Positions 17,362-25,265 of a stretch of DNA of 29,595 nt are shown piece after piece. A program made the translations under genes and the position numbers. How positions within the stretch are numbered: the stretch's first letter is position 1; each line of letters starts with the position of its first letter. Under the pieces are notes generated by a model. The model ran no database searches, had not been told where the DNA came from, and worked only from the letters and a program-made list of their open reading frames with translations. Origin of the DNA: Dehalococcoidia bacterium (GTDB lineage: Bacteria > Chloroflexota > Dehalococcoidia > SM23-28-2 > RBG-16-64-32). The DNA lies in NCBI GenBank assembly GCA_030690405.1, contig JAUYGU010000053.1, positions 1 to 29,595 of the forward strand, written 5' to 3'.

Positions 17362-17390
17362 AGGGTAGCACCGGCGGGCGAGGCCGTCAA
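17362..17390 (-). promoter_or_regulatory. Promoter of the thiamine operon
   Basis: On the minus strand TTGACG (complement of 17385-17390), 17 bp, TACCCT (complement of 17362-17367). The start point is near 17355, just before the TPP aptamer. Confidence 0.8.
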
Positions 17391-17458
17391 TCGCGTCCGC
17401 AGGGCCGTGACGGCGCCACCGTTTACCGAATCTCAACCCTGCGTTCGTAGTCAAACGG

Positions 17459-17487
17459 TTGACGGGTTACGGGACGGGGCATACGCT
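17459..17487 (+). promoter_or_regulatory. Promoter of a candidate small RNA
   Basis: TTGACG (17459-17464), a 17-bp spacer and TACGCT (17482-17487), nearly the same design as the thi operon promoter facing the other way. No gene of useful length follows before the terminator at 17549-17579. Confidence 0.65.
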
Positions 17488-17493
17488 TGAATG

Positions 17494-17579
17494 TGGAAAG
17501 CGTTGGAATCCTCCGACGTTGGATGATGCAGGGAGCGGCGGTGAGACGGGCCCCGATCTAATCGGGGCCTTCTCTATTT
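17494..17579 (+). ncRNA. Candidate small RNA of about 86 nt between thiC and thiD
   Basis: Defined by a good promoter and a terminator on the same strand. It can form hairpin 1, CGTTGGA/TCCGACG (17501-17507 with 17512-17518), and then the terminator stem. An 11-codon ORF (ATG 17492 to TGA) lies at its 5' end, but the ATG precedes the expected start point and has no ribosome site. It runs convergently toward thiD. It matches no RNA family I recognise. Confidence 0.4.
17549..17579 (+). terminator. Intrinsic terminator, plus strand
   Basis: GGCCCCGAT, CTA, ATCGGGGCC (17549-17569) is a perfect 9-bp stem followed by TTCTCTATTT. A second, outer pair GTGAGACGG (17541-17549) and CCGTCTCAC (17585-17593) brackets it and reaches the thiD stop. 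The T-rich side is on the plus strand only. Confidence 0.75.
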
Positions 17580-17589
17580 CCGCTCCGTC

Positions 17590-18381
17590 TCACGCTCCCC
17601 ACCAGCGGTGGAAGTGGTGTACGGGCCCATGACCGCTCCCGATAGGATAGGCCTGCCGCAGCGCCTCCGTAAGGTACGCCTTCGCCTCCCCCACCGCGTC
17701 CGCTAACGGCATCCCACGCGCCAGACAGGCAGCGATCGCGGAGGCGAACGTGCAGCCGGTGCCGTGCGTGGACCCCGTCTCTATCCACGGAGCCGAATAC
17801 TCGCGGAACGCTTTGCCATCGTACAGCAGGTCGATCGCCTCCGCCGACTGCCTGTGCCCGCCCTTGACGACGACCGAACGCGCCCCCAGCCGGACGATCT
17901 CCTCCGCCGCCCTGCGAACGTCCTCGCCTGAGCGGACGGGCCGGCCGGTGAGCGCTTCGGCCTCCGGCAGGTTCGGTGTCACGACGGTCGCCAGCGGCAG
18001 GAGCAGCTCGCGCAGGGCGGCGACGGCGTCCTCCCGGAGGAGGCGGTCGCCGCTCTTGGCGACCATCACCGGATCGACAACCAGGTTCGGCAGGCCGTGC
18101 TCCCGCACCTTCGCGGCCACCACCTCGATGATCGCCGCGCCGGCCAGCATCCCCGTCTTCACCGCGTCGGGGCGGATGTCCGTGACCACGGCGTCGATCT
18201 GGGCGGCGACGATCCCCGGGGGCATCTCCTGGACCGCGCTCACGCCAAGCGTGTTCTGGGCGGTGATCGCGGTGATGGCGCAGGTGCCGTAGACGCCCAG
18301 CGCGGCGAACGTCTTGAGGTCGGCCTGGATTCCGGCGCCGGCGCTGGAGTCGGAGCCGGCGATGGTGAGGACGCTGGGCAT
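17590..18381 (-). CDS. thiD: HMP / HMP-phosphate kinase ThiD
   Basis: 263 residues from the ATG at 18381, with a GGGTGG-like site upstream; a TTG at 18393 adds four residues and is less likely. PfkB-type fold with [43 protein letters not shown] and the anion-hole motif [16 protein letters not shown]. It phosphorylates HMP phosphate to the diphosphate used by ThiE. It is on the same strand as the thi operon but in a separate unit, without its own TPP riboswitch. Confidence 0.96.
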   Translation of the reverse strand: MPSVLTIAGSDSSAGAGIQADLKTFAALGVYGTCAITAITAQNTLGVSAVQEMPPGIVAAQIDAVVTDIRPDAVKTGMLAGAAIIEVVAAKVREHGLPNLVVDPVMVAKSGDRLLREDAVAALRELLLPLATVVTPNLPEAEALTGRPVRSGEDVRRAAEEIVRLGARSVVVKGGHRQSAEAIDLLYDGKAFREYSAPWIETGSTHGTGCTFASAIAACLARGMPLADAVGEAKAYLTEALRQAYPIGSGHGPVHHFHRWWGA

Positions 18382-18396
18382 GGCACCACCCAAACT

Positions 18397-18423
18397 AGCC
18401 CTGCCCGGCGTCGCCGGTCAAGG
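18397..18423. repeat. 27-bp direct repeat, left of the SOD-like gene
   Basis: Matches 19161-19187 with one mismatch; the core GCCCGGCGTCGCCGGTCAAG is identical, and a few preceding bases (AAACT) are also shared. The two copies bracket the SOD-like gene and its promoter. Confidence 0.7.
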
Positions 18424-18470
18424 GTGCCCGCCGGCGACCGCTAAGACCTACCGGGAAAGAAGCCGCCCGG

Positions 18471-19073
18471 TCAGTCCGAGGCCTGGACTACGCCGCAGGC
18501 GATGCGGCCGCCGGCGTCTCCCGTGTCTTTGGTGGCCTGGTCCACGGCAGTTATCGTAGCTGGCGGAGCCAAGTATCGAGCCGGAATGTTGGCGTAGTTG
18601 TCCGGGTTGAGGTGGATGATGAAGGCAGTGCCGTCCCCGGCCAATAGGTCTGCGACGTCGAAGCGGTCTGTCTTGAACCTCGCCTCCCCCGAACCGTCGG
18701 CGTTCACCAGCAGGACCGGCAGGTCGCCGGCTTCAGACGGATGGGGTGTCCCGCCGGAGCCTGTCCCAGCGAGGTCCAAGTGGAAACCGGCCGAGGTGAA
18801 GCCCGCCGGTGTGCACGTGCCGGTCTCGTGCACGTGGAACCCGTGGAAGCCCGCTGGGAGGTCGTGAACCGTCACCCGGACGAGAACTTCGCCGTCGTCC
18901 TCGGTGAGTTTCGCCACGCCCACCGGGTCGCCAGCCGCGTTCCGGAGGAGCACCCTCGCGCCACCGTCGTCAGCCCGCGCACCCCGTGGACCGTCCGCGG
19001 CGCCCTGAAGATATACAAAAGCCGCGATTGCCACCACGGCAAGCCCCAGTACCAGAAGTAGAGACCGCTTCAC
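18471..19073 (-). CDS. Cu/Zn superoxide dismutase-family exported protein
   Basis: 200 residues from a GTG at 19073 with AAAGGGG just upstream. Residues about 4-26 are a hydrophobic signal or anchor ([19 protein letters not shown]) with no lipobox Cys. SOD features: HGFHVHE (copper ligands), SAGFH (bridging His), TPHPS, AGDLP (Asp ligand) and [15 protein letters not shown] (last copper His), and the paired Cys of GTCTP and IACGVV. The position before AGD, normally His (HAGD or HVGD), is Glu here, so the zinc site is altered. It probably works outside the cytoplasmic membrane. Its function as a dismutase is likely but should not be assumed. Confidence 0.85.
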   Translation of the reverse strand: MKRSLLLVLGLAVVAIAAFVYLQGAADGPRGARADDGGARVLLRNAAGDPVGVAKLTEDDGEVLVRVTVHDLPAGFHGFHVHETGTCTPAGFTSAGFHLDLAGTGSGGTPHPSEAGDLPVLLVNADGSGEARFKTDRFDVADLLAGDGTAFIIHLNPDNYANIPARYLAPPATITAVDQATKDTGDAGGRIACGVVQASD

Positions 19074-19126
19074 TGCGCACCCCTTTCGTGAGAACAAGTG
19101 GCTGCTTAGCCAATATGAGCCACCCA

Positions 19127-19155
19127 AGTAAAGCATCTTCTGTATAAAAAGTCAA
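19127..19155 (-). promoter_or_regulatory. Probable promoter of the SOD-like gene
   Basis: On the minus strand TTGACT (complement of 19150-19155), 17 bp, TTTACT (complement of 19127-19132). It gives a leader of about 47 nt. Confidence 0.5.
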
Positions 19156-19160
19156 AACTG

Positions 19161-19187
19161 AGCCCCGCCCGGCGTCGCCGGTCAAGG
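19161..19187. repeat. 27-bp direct repeat, right of the SOD-like gene
   Basis: Second copy of 18397-18423 (one mismatch), continuing directly into the inverted repeat at 19188-19207. Confidence 0.7.
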
Positions 19188-19207
19188 CCTGCCTGCCGGT
19201 AGGCAGG
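19188..19207. repeat. Inverted repeat CCTGCCT / AGGCAGG
   Basis: Seven-base arms around GCCGGT. No T-tract follows, so it is more like a repetitive palindrome than a terminator. It adjoins the right-hand direct repeat. Confidence 0.55.
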
Positions 19208-19232
19208 GCTGCCCGCTTCGAACGGGACTGGC

Positions 19233-19238
19233 TATAAT
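19233..19238 (+). promoter_or_regulatory. TATAAT -10 box upstream of yjbQ
   Basis: Perfect -10 hexamer 25 nt before the yjbQ ATG; no good -35 at 16-18 bp. Confidence 0.5.
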
Positions 19239-19262
19239 GGGTCGGCGAAGGGAGGTGCCCCG

Positions 19263-19703
19263 ATGGAGCGGATACGCCTGCGTACCCGGTCCGCCCAGTG
19301 CCTGGAAGACGTCACCCAGCAGGTGAACGAAGCCGTCCGCGCCTCCGGCGTGGACGAAGGCGTCTGCCACCTGTTCGTCCCCCACACCACGGCCGGGCTG
19401 GTGATCAACGAGAACGCCGATCCCGACGTGGGCCGCGACCTGATCGAGAAGCTGGAGGCGCTGGTGCCCAGCGACGCACCCTACCACCACTACGAGGGGA
19501 ACGCCCACGCCCACATCAAGTCCAGCCTGGTGGGCCAGTCGGCGGCGGCGCCGGTGGCGGCGGGGCGGCTGGCCCTGGGGCGCTGGCAGGCGGTGTTCTT
19601 CGCGGAGTTCGACGGCCCCCGCGAGCGCGAGCTGCTGGTTACGGTCGTGGCGGCGCGCGCGCCGCGCGAGGCGCTGCCGCAGAAGCGACGCGCGGGCTCA
19701 TGA
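19263..19703 (+). CDS. yjbQ: YjbQ/UPF0047 family protein (possible secondary thiamine-phosphate synthase)
   Basis: 146 residues, usual length. Signatures HTTAGLVINENADPDV, HHYEGNAHAHIKSSLVG and LGRWQAVFFAEFDGPRER. The family is annotated as a secondary thiamine-phosphate synthase because E. coli YjbQ can replace ThiE weakly; the physiological role is open. Position near the thi genes supports a link but does not prove it. GGGAGG (19250-19255) lies 7 nt upstream. The stop overlaps the sirtuin ATG (ATGA). Confidence 0.92.
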   Translation: MERIRLRTRSAQCLEDVTQQVNEAVRASGVDEGVCHLFVPHTTAGLVINENADPDVGRDLIEKLEALVPSDAPYHHYEGNAHAHIKSSLVGQSAAAPVAAGRLALGRWQAVFFAEFDGPRERELLVTVVAARAPREALPQKRRAGS

Positions 19704-20488
19704 CGGACGCCAGCCTGAAGCGGGCGGCCGATGAAGCGGCGCGGCTGGTCTACACCGCCGGCCATGTCGTCGCTCTCGTCGGCGCCGGGCTCTCGGTGGA
19801 GAGCGGCATCCCACCCTTCCGCGGGCCGGGCGGCCTCTGGACGAAGTACGGAGAACCCGACATGCACGGCTACGAACGGTTCCTGGACGACCCGAAGGAG
19901 TGGTGGGAGCAGCGGATGAGCCCTTCCGGCGGCTACCGGGAGCTTGTGGAGGCGCTCTCGCGGGCGAAGCCGAACGCCGGCCACGTCGCGCTGTGGGAGA
20001 TGGAGGAGCTGGGCTTCCTGAAGCACATCATCACCCAGAACATCGATAACCTGCACCAGGAGGCGGGCAGCCGGGCGATAACCGAAATCCACGGCAACCG
20101 CACCAAGCTGCGCTGCCTGGGCTGCGGCTCCCGCTGGCCTCTGGACGAGTTCCCCATCGACGAGCTGCCGCCGACCTGCCCGGAGTGCGGCGGTACCGTC
20201 AAGGGCGACACAGTGATGTTCGGCGAGCCGATACCGCGCGACGCCCTAGACGAGTGCATCCTCCAGACGCAGATGTGCGACTGCATGCTGCTGGTGGGGA
20301 CTTCGGCGGCGGTGTACCCGGCGGCGGGCTTCCCCCTCGAGGTCAAGCGGGCCGGCGGCGCCCTCATCGAGGTCAATCCGAACGAGACGCCGCTAACGGA
20401 GATCGCGGACGTGGTGCTGCGCGCCCCTTCCGGGGAGTCGCTGCCGCTCGTCGTCTCGCGCCTGCGGCAGCTGGCAGAGGCGACGTAG
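19700..20488 (+). CDS. cobB: Sir2-family NAD-dependent deacylase (CobB-like)
   Basis: 262 residues. Motifs: GAGLSVESGIPPFRG for NAD binding, TQNIDNLH, catalytic His in EIHGN, a four-Cys zinc site (CLGC ... CPEC), VGTSAAVYPAA and VNPNET. It removes acyl groups from lysines using NAD. A Thr-Lys segment (GGLWTKYGE) stands where sirtuin 5-like desuccinylases have Ala, Tyr and Arg positions, so acyl preference is undecided. Coupled to yjbQ by a 4-nt ATGA overlap. Confidence 0.95.
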   Translation: MTDASLKRAADEAARLVYTAGHVVALVGAGLSVESGIPPFRGPGGLWTKYGEPDMHGYERFLDDPKEWWEQRMSPSGGYRELVEALSRAKPNAGHVALWEMEELGFLKHIITQNIDNLHQEAGSRAITEIHGNRTKLRCLGCGSRWPLDEFPIDELPPTCPECGGTVKGDTVMFGEPIPRDALDECILQTQMCDCMLLVGTSAAVYPAAGFPLEVKRAGGALIEVNPNETPLTEIADVVLRAPSGESLPLVVSRLRQLAEAT

Positions 20489-20513
20489 GCGTGGAAGGGT
20501 AAGAGAGGCGAAC

Positions 20514-21746
20514 ATGCAGGCGCTTGAGGGGATTCGCGTACTGGACCTCACGATATGGCAGCAGGGGCCGATGACGACGGCGATGCTGGCCGACTGGGGC
20601 GCGGACGTCATCAAGATCGAGGGGCCGGACTCGCCCGACCCGGGGCGCTCGCTGATCCGCTACGAGGTGACGCCGGGCGGCGTCAACGCCTACTTCGAAA
20701 CGCACAACCGTAACAAGCGCGGCATCGTCCTGGACCTGAAGTCGGAGCGCGGCCTCCAGGTGTTCTACCGCCTGGTGGAGGGCGCGGACATCGTGGTGCA
20801 GAACTTCCGGCCCGGCGTGAACAATCGCCTGCGCATAGACTACGACACGCTGTCCGCCATCAACCCGCGGCTCATCTACTGCTCGGCATCCGGGTTCGGG
20901 CTGAAGGGGCCGGACGCGGAGAACCCGGCGCTGGACCCGCTGGCGCAGGCGCGCGGCGGCCTGATGAGCGTGACGGGGGAGCCGGAGACCCCACCCACGC
21001 GTACGGCCAACGGCTTTGCGGACCAGGTCAGCTCCTTCCTGCTCTCCTACGGCATCGCCATCGCCCTGTTCCACCGGGAGCGCAGCGGCCGGGGGCAATC
21101 GCTGGACGGCTCGCTGCTGCAGGGGATCATCGCCTCGCAGGCGTTCAACATCACCAGCTTCCTGACCACCGGCACCTACGCCGGACAGCCGCTGCCGAGG
21201 CTCTCGCGGAGGCTCACGAGCCCTCTGTGGAACCACTACAAGGCGAAGGACGGCAAATGGGTCATGCTGGCGATGGCGCAGCTGGGCCGCTACTGGCCCG
21301 TCTTCCGCAAGACGATGGAAGAGGCGACAGGCGTCCTCCTCGAGCCGGAGGCGCTGAGCATCGAATGGATGCGGATGCACGCGGCGGAGCTCATGGCCCT
21401 GGTCTCGAAGATGGACGATCTGTTCGCCATGAAGCCGGCCCGCGAATGGGTGGCGCTGCTGCGAAAGCACGACATGGTCGTCGAGGTAGTGCAGGAGTAC
21501 AGCGAACTGGCGGGCGACCCGCAGGTGGCCGCCAACGAGATGATCGTGAGCGTGGACCACCCATCCTACGGCCCCATGCCGATTGTGGGCCCGGCGGTGA
21601 ACCTCCACGCCACGCCCGGCAGCATCCGGCGGACGGCGCCGGAGTTCGGGCAGCACACGGAGGAGGTGCTGCTGGAGGCGGGGTTCACCTGGGAGGAGAT
21701 CGAGTCGCTTCGGGGGGAGGGCGCGATAGGCCCGCGGGCCGGATAG
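20514..21746 (+). CDS. CaiB/BaiF (family III) CoA-transferase
   Basis: 410 residues, typical of family III. Starts with LEGIRVLDLT and has GADVIKIE, NRNKRGIVLDLKS, a FRPG turn, and the predicted catalytic Asp141 in NPALDPLAQARGGLM. It moves CoA between carboxylic acids; the pair of acids cannot be inferred. Numerous such enzymes are known from Chloroflexota of the SAR202 type. GAGAGG lies upstream of the ATG, 25 nt after the sirtuin stop. Confidence 0.93.
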   Translation: MQALEGIRVLDLTIWQQGPMTTAMLADWGADVIKIEGPDSPDPGRSLIRYEVTPGGVNAYFETHNRNKRGIVLDLKSERGLQVFYRLVEGADIVVQNFRPGVNNRLRIDYDTLSAINPRLIYCSASGFGLKGPDAENPALDPLAQARGGLMSVTGEPETPPTRTANGFADQVSSFLLSYGIAIALFHRERSGRGQSLDGSLLQGIIASQAFNITSFLTTGTYAGQPLPRLSRRLTSPLWNHYKAKDGKWVMLAMAQLGRYWPVFRKTMEEATGVLLEPEALSIEWMRMHAAELMALVSKMDDLFAMKPAREWVALLRKHDMVVEVVQEYSELAGDPQVAANEMIVSVDHPSYGPMPIVGPAVNLHATPGSIRRTAPEFGQHTEEVLLEAGFTWEEIESLRGEGAIGPRAG

Positions 21747-21773
21747 GGTGGAACGCCGGGGGTGAGGTCCCCG

Positions 21774-22340
21774 CTACTCGGCGGGGGTGCCGGACTTCAT
21801 CATCTCCCGCAGCTTGCGGAGCGTGCGGAAGAGGATGACGCGCACGTTGGCCTCGCTCAGGCCCATGACCCGGGAGATCTGGCCGTTCGTCAGCTCGGCG
21901 TCGAACTTCAGGGAGACGATGTCCTGCTCCCGCTGCGGGAACTTCTTCAGGCACTCGACCACCGCCGCCACCTCCTCACGCACCAGCACCTCGTTCTCCA
22001 CCGAGATGGACGTGGCGACGACCGATTTGAGGATGTCGGGATCGACAATTGACTCGCGGCCGCGCTTGCGGGCCTGGCTGGTAACCAGGTTGCGGGCGAT
22101 CGTGAACAGCCAGGTGGCGAACGCCTCGTCGTTCCGCAGGGAGCTCATCTTGAGGAACGCCCGCTCGAACACCTCGGAGACGAGGTCCTCGGCCTGGTGG
22201 ACGTTGTAGACGCGGCCGTAGACGTAGGCGAATACGCGCGGGAAGAACTGCTGGTACTTCTCGGCGAACTGGTCCAGCCGGCGGGCAGCCTCATTAGTGC
22301 TGTCCGCGGGGGAGCGGAAGAGCTTTGGTAGCGATGGCAT
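21774..22340 (-). CDS. ECF-type sigma-70 family RNA polymerase sigma factor
   Basis: 188 residues. Region 2 at about 28-92 (FFPRVFAYVYGRV, AEDLVSEVFERAF, FATWLFTIARNLV) and region 4 at about 128-182 (FPQREQDIVSLKF, TNGQISRVMGLSEANVRVIL). No anti-sigma gene is adjacent. It is convergent with the CoA-transferase. The ATG at 22340 lacks a visible ribosome site, so the start is less certain. Probably a paralogue of the sigma-like gene at 4985. Confidence 0.93.
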   Translation of the reverse strand: MPSLPKLFRSPADSTNEAARRLDQFAEKYQQFFPRVFAYVYGRVYNVHQAEDLVSEVFERAFLKMSSLRNDEAFATWLFTIARNLVTSQARKRGRESIVDPDILKSVVATSISVENEVLVREEVAAVVECLKKFPQREQDIVSLKFDAELTNGQISRVMGLSEANVRVILFRTLRKLREMMKSGTPAE

Positions 22341-22661
22341 CAGGTTCGGGGTGCGTGCTCCGGAAACTGAACGTTTGCTAAGCGGGGGAGCTAGACAACT
22401 GTTCGCGTCAGGTGCATAATATCACTTGAATTGCGTATCCGTATAACTCAAAGTAGTTTCGTGCTTCGGGACATTAGCATCTGAATATCATTGCTTTCAC
22501 AGCTCAATGTAGAATCGGAATTCTGCATCGGCACAGTCAGGATAAGGGGGCCGCAAGAGAGGTGTCAAGGCTCTGCGTGACTATAATCAGGGAATATGGC
22601 GGCGGGTATTCGGCTGCAGGAGACGGCGGCGGCCTGCCCGCGCGCCACGAGGGGAACAACA
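22341..22661. other. AT-richer divergent intergenic region
   Basis: About 320 bp between the sigma gene (left) and a winged-helix gene (right), clearly richer in A+T than its flanks. A perfect TATAAT stands at 22582-22587 on the plus strand, without a clear -35. An imperfect palindrome AGAAT...ATTCT occurs near 22511. No RNA family or ORF is recognised. Confidence 0.5.
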
Positions 22662-22970
22662 ATGCCTAAGAAGTGGAACTTCCTCAGCAACTACGGCCTG
22701 GTTCTGACACACCTCTTCCAGAACTCCCGCGCGACCCTGCGCGAGATCGCCCGAGGCACGGATCTCACCGAGCGGGCCGTCTACCAGATCGTCCGCGACC
22801 TGGAGGAGGGCGGGTTCATAGAGAAGAAGCGCGTGGGCCGGCGCAACATCTACACCATCAACGAACCGGCGCTGTTCAACTACCCGATCTACGGCAGCCT
22901 GAACGTCGCCCAGATGAGCACCGCGCTTCGCCGCATCCTGGAAGAGCGGCGCACCGGTACGCCGGCCTGA
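22662..22970 (+). CDS. Winged-helix transcriptional regulator (ArsR/MarR-like)
   Basis: 102 residues from the ATG at 22662, with GAGGGG 7 nt upstream; an ATG at 22596 would put a leaderless start 9 nt after TATAAT and adds 22 unlike residues. Helix-turn-helix TLREIARGTDLTERAVYQIV followed by the wing FIEKKRVGRRNIYTI. No metal or effector site is recognisable. It is divergent from the sigma gene and convergent with the DUF7064-like gene; the target is unknown. Confidence 0.8.
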   Translation: MPKKWNFLSNYGLVLTHLFQNSRATLREIARGTDLTERAVYQIVRDLEEGGFIEKKRVGRRNIYTINEPALFNYPIYGSLNVAQMSTALRRILEERRTGTPA

Positions 22971-22973
22971 CCC

Positions 22974-23978
22974 CTACCCGATCTCGATCGGCGGGATGCC
23001 GTAGCGGCGGCTGCCGCCCCTGAAGTTATACTCCACTATCCCGTAGCCCGTCTGCCCGCCCATGCGGAACCGGCAGTGCTGGTCAAAGCCGAAGGCGTTC
23101 GCGTCGGCCTGCGCCAGCGTCTCGGTTTCGGAGTCTGACCAGGCGCCCGGCGCCGGACCGAGGAAGATCGTCCCGATCGACTCCACCTCCAGCGTTTCCT
23201 GCCCCCCATCAGAGGTCGTCAGCGTGTACCGGGCCAGCCGCGGGCGCTTCGCTCCGGGTTCGAGCTCCAGCGCGTGCTCCATGCGGGCGACCGGTCGCGC
23301 CTCTCCCTCCTCAGGTATGATGGCGCCGTCGCAGTGGATCACGTCGCCCTCAGGGGTCTCCCACAGCCAGGCGGAGACGCAGAAGCTTTCGAACTGGGCG
23401 GATAGCCAGTGCCAGACGGGCACCTTCGCCATGTCCCGGACGCCCCAGGAGCGGTCGCGCATGCCCACGAGGTCCGTGAACGTCTCACCGTCCACGCTGA
23501 ACGAACCCTCGTACCTACCGGACTGGGTGTAGTGCAGCTGATCGACCACCAGCGCCTCTCCGTCTTGCCAGCGGATGGCGCTGAACTCGTACAAAGGACA
23601 GCGCGCCCGGAAGACCAGCGACCCCTTGACACCGTTCGCCTCGTCCGCGACTTCCAGCCGCCACGCATTAAGCGGCTCCTCGATGGCGAACGAGAGGGAG
23701 CCAGCCCGCATCTCTTCGCGGTCGGCGTTGATGGGGCGGACGTTCAGGTAAGCGTAGTGCCGCCCGTTGTGCACGACGAACATGAAGGCCTGCACCATCC
23801 CGTCGGGGCCCGCCTTCCGGTTGGGGAAGGCGCCCAGGCCCGTAATGACGGCGAACTTCCCGCCGCGATCGTGGATGTTGAAGTAGAAGCGGTCCTGCCA
23901 CTCGGGGTGGTCAGACACAACCTGCGCCAGCGGCTTCTCGGTCTGGTGGACGAGCAGTTCGTCGGCCTTGCCGATCAA
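22974..23978 (-). CDS. DUF7064/AttH-lipocalin-like protein of unknown function
   Basis: 334 residues from a TTG at 23978, chosen for AGGAGG 8 nt upstream; the frame stays open further left but overlaps the ArsA-like gene antisense. Features include FYFNIHDR, RDRSWGVRDM, VWHWLSAQFE, a repeated beta-strand pattern and the end YGIVEYNF. The R(D/E)xSWGxR motif is typical of AttH/hydroxyneurosporene-synthase-like double lipocalin proteins. Such proteins often act on hydrophobic substrates, but the role here is unknown. It follows the ArsA-like gene after 34 nt on the same strand, so they probably form an operon. Confidence 0.7.
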   Translation of the reverse strand: MIGKADELLVHQTEKPLAQVVSDHPEWQDRFYFNIHDRGGKFAVITGLGAFPNRKAGPDGMVQAFMFVVHNGRHYAYLNVRPINADREEMRAGSLSFAIEEPLNAWRLEVADEANGVKGSLVFRARCPLYEFSAIRWQDGEALVVDQLHYTQSGRYEGSFSVDGETFTDLVGMRDRSWGVRDMAKVPVWHWLSAQFESFCVSAWLWETPEGDVIHCDGAIIPEEGEARPVARMEHALELEPGAKRPRLARYTLTTSDGGQETLEVESIGTIFLGPAPGAWSDSETETLAQADANAFGFDQHCRFRMGGQTGYGIVEYNFRGGSRRYGIPPIEIG

Positions 23979-24012
23979 CGGTCTTCCCTCCTGGGTGGCC
24001 CGCCCACTATCG

Positions 24013-25152
24013 CTAGCTGAAGGTAACCCGCAGTGTGCCGGAGTCGAAGGCGGAAGTGACGCCCTCCATCTCCCGCACGTCGGCAGGCAGGTCGAACGTG
24101 CGGCTGCGCTCCCCCACGTGGACGATAAGCGCATCGTCCAGCCGCTCGATGGCCAGCTCCTCCCGTTCGACGAACGGCAGGGCGAGGCTGAGGACGTAGC
24201 TGCCGTCGTCACGCGAGAACGCCTGCGCCGGCCCGCTGTGCAGCACGGCCGCCGGGTCCCGCCCGCCGTAGGCCAGGCCGCCGAGCGCGGCGAGGTCCGC
24301 CAGCCCGGCCACGTCGCGCGGCTGCAGCGGGACGCTCAGGACGGGCAGAGGAGCGAGGGCGTCCGCGACGTAAGTGAGGGCCTCTCGCTGGTCTTCGCGG
24401 CGGGCGCCGGCCCAGGGGCCCGCTTCGTCGGGCAAAAGACGGTTGCAGAAAGCGGCATCCGCCGGATAGGCGAACAGGCTGAGGGCGGTAACCGCCCGCT
24501 GGGCCTCCGCCAGGGAGCCCCGGTCGGCGGTGAGGACCAGCCGCACGGAAGCGCTGTCCGGGTCAGATAGCGTTCCGCGCAGGCGAGAAAGGCGGAGCAG
24601 CAGCTCGCGGCCGCGCTCGTAGACGCCCTCGCCGTCGCTGGCGGCGCCGCTGAGGGCGCGCAGGAAGGGGTCCAGCATGGTGGGCTGGCGCGGCGGGAAC
24701 ATCCGGTCCAGAGAGCGGGCGGCGGCGTCCAGCGCCGCCAGGAGGTCGAGCGTGTGGCGGAGAGCGGGGAAGTCCACGACGACGGCGTCGAACCGTCCGC
24801 CCTCGACCTGCTCGTCCAGGGCGAGAAGCCGGGTCAGGTCAACCAGCCCCGGCAGAGCGGCGATATCATCGGCGACGGTCTCATCCATGTTGCGCCAGGC
24901 GAAGAGGTCGCGCAGCCATTCCAGGAAGGGGCCCGGCTCGTCGTGGCGGACGGGCACCGCCTCCAGCGCCCAGAGGTCGGCCGCCAGGGGGACGGGCCTC
25001 TGCCCCAGGGGGCGGCCGAAGGCGGCGGCGAGGCCGTGGCCGACGCCAAAGGCGAGCGTCCGGCGGCCACCGCCGGCGAAGGCGACGGCGGTGGCGGCGG
25101 CCAGCGTGCTGGCGCCGGCGCCGCCCTTCCCGGTAAGTAGAATCAGGCGCAT
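24013..25152 (-). CDS. ArsA/GET3-like protein with degenerate P-loop and HSP20-like tail
   Basis: 379 residues from the ATG at 25152; an ATG at 25161 adds three. The N-terminus is GKGGAGAST where ArsA/GET3 has GKGGVGKT(T/S): the signature Lys is kept but the P-loop Lys is Ala. The usual DTDPAH A-loop is replaced by FGVGHGLAAAFG and the VDTAPTGHTLRLL segment by VVDFPALRHTLDLL. The C-terminal 60 residues (YVLSLALPF to GTLRVTF) resemble the alpha-crystallin-like domain of ArsA-type chaperones. ATP hydrolysis is doubtful; a chaperone or binding role is possible. Divergent from the selenoprotein gene. Confidence 0.8.
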   Translation of the reverse strand: MRLILLTGKGGAGASTLAAATAVAFAGGGRRTLAFGVGHGLAAAFGRPLGQRPVPLAADLWALEAVPVRHDEPGPFLEWLRDLFAWRNMDETVADDIAALPGLVDLTRLLALDEQVEGGRFDAVVVDFPALRHTLDLLAALDAAARSLDRMFPPRQPTMLDPFLRALSGAASDGEGVYERGRELLLRLSRLRGTLSDPDSASVRLVLTADRGSLAEAQRAVTALSLFAYPADAAFCNRLLPDEAGPWAGARREDQREALTYVADALAPLPVLSVPLQPRDVAGLADLAALGGLAYGGRDPAAVLHSGPAQAFSRDDGSYVLSLALPFVEREELAIERLDDALIVHVGERSRTFDLPADVREMEGVTSAFDSGTLRVTFS

Positions 25153-25265
25153 ACGCTGCATCCCCAATACGAACGACGAAACGATGATAGCACAGGCAGC
25201 GACCGGCAGGCCGCCGCGCGCCCGCGATTGACGCGCCCGCCGCCCCGCCGTAGAATCGTCCCGCA

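Noticed and set aside
17492..17527. 11-codon ORF at the head of the candidate small RNA, considered as a leader peptide
   Set aside because: The ATG lies at or before the predicted transcript start and has no ribosome site.
20373..21656. 427-codon open frame on the minus strand
   Set aside because: Antisense to the sirtuin end and the CoA-transferase; no recognisable motif or ribosome site.
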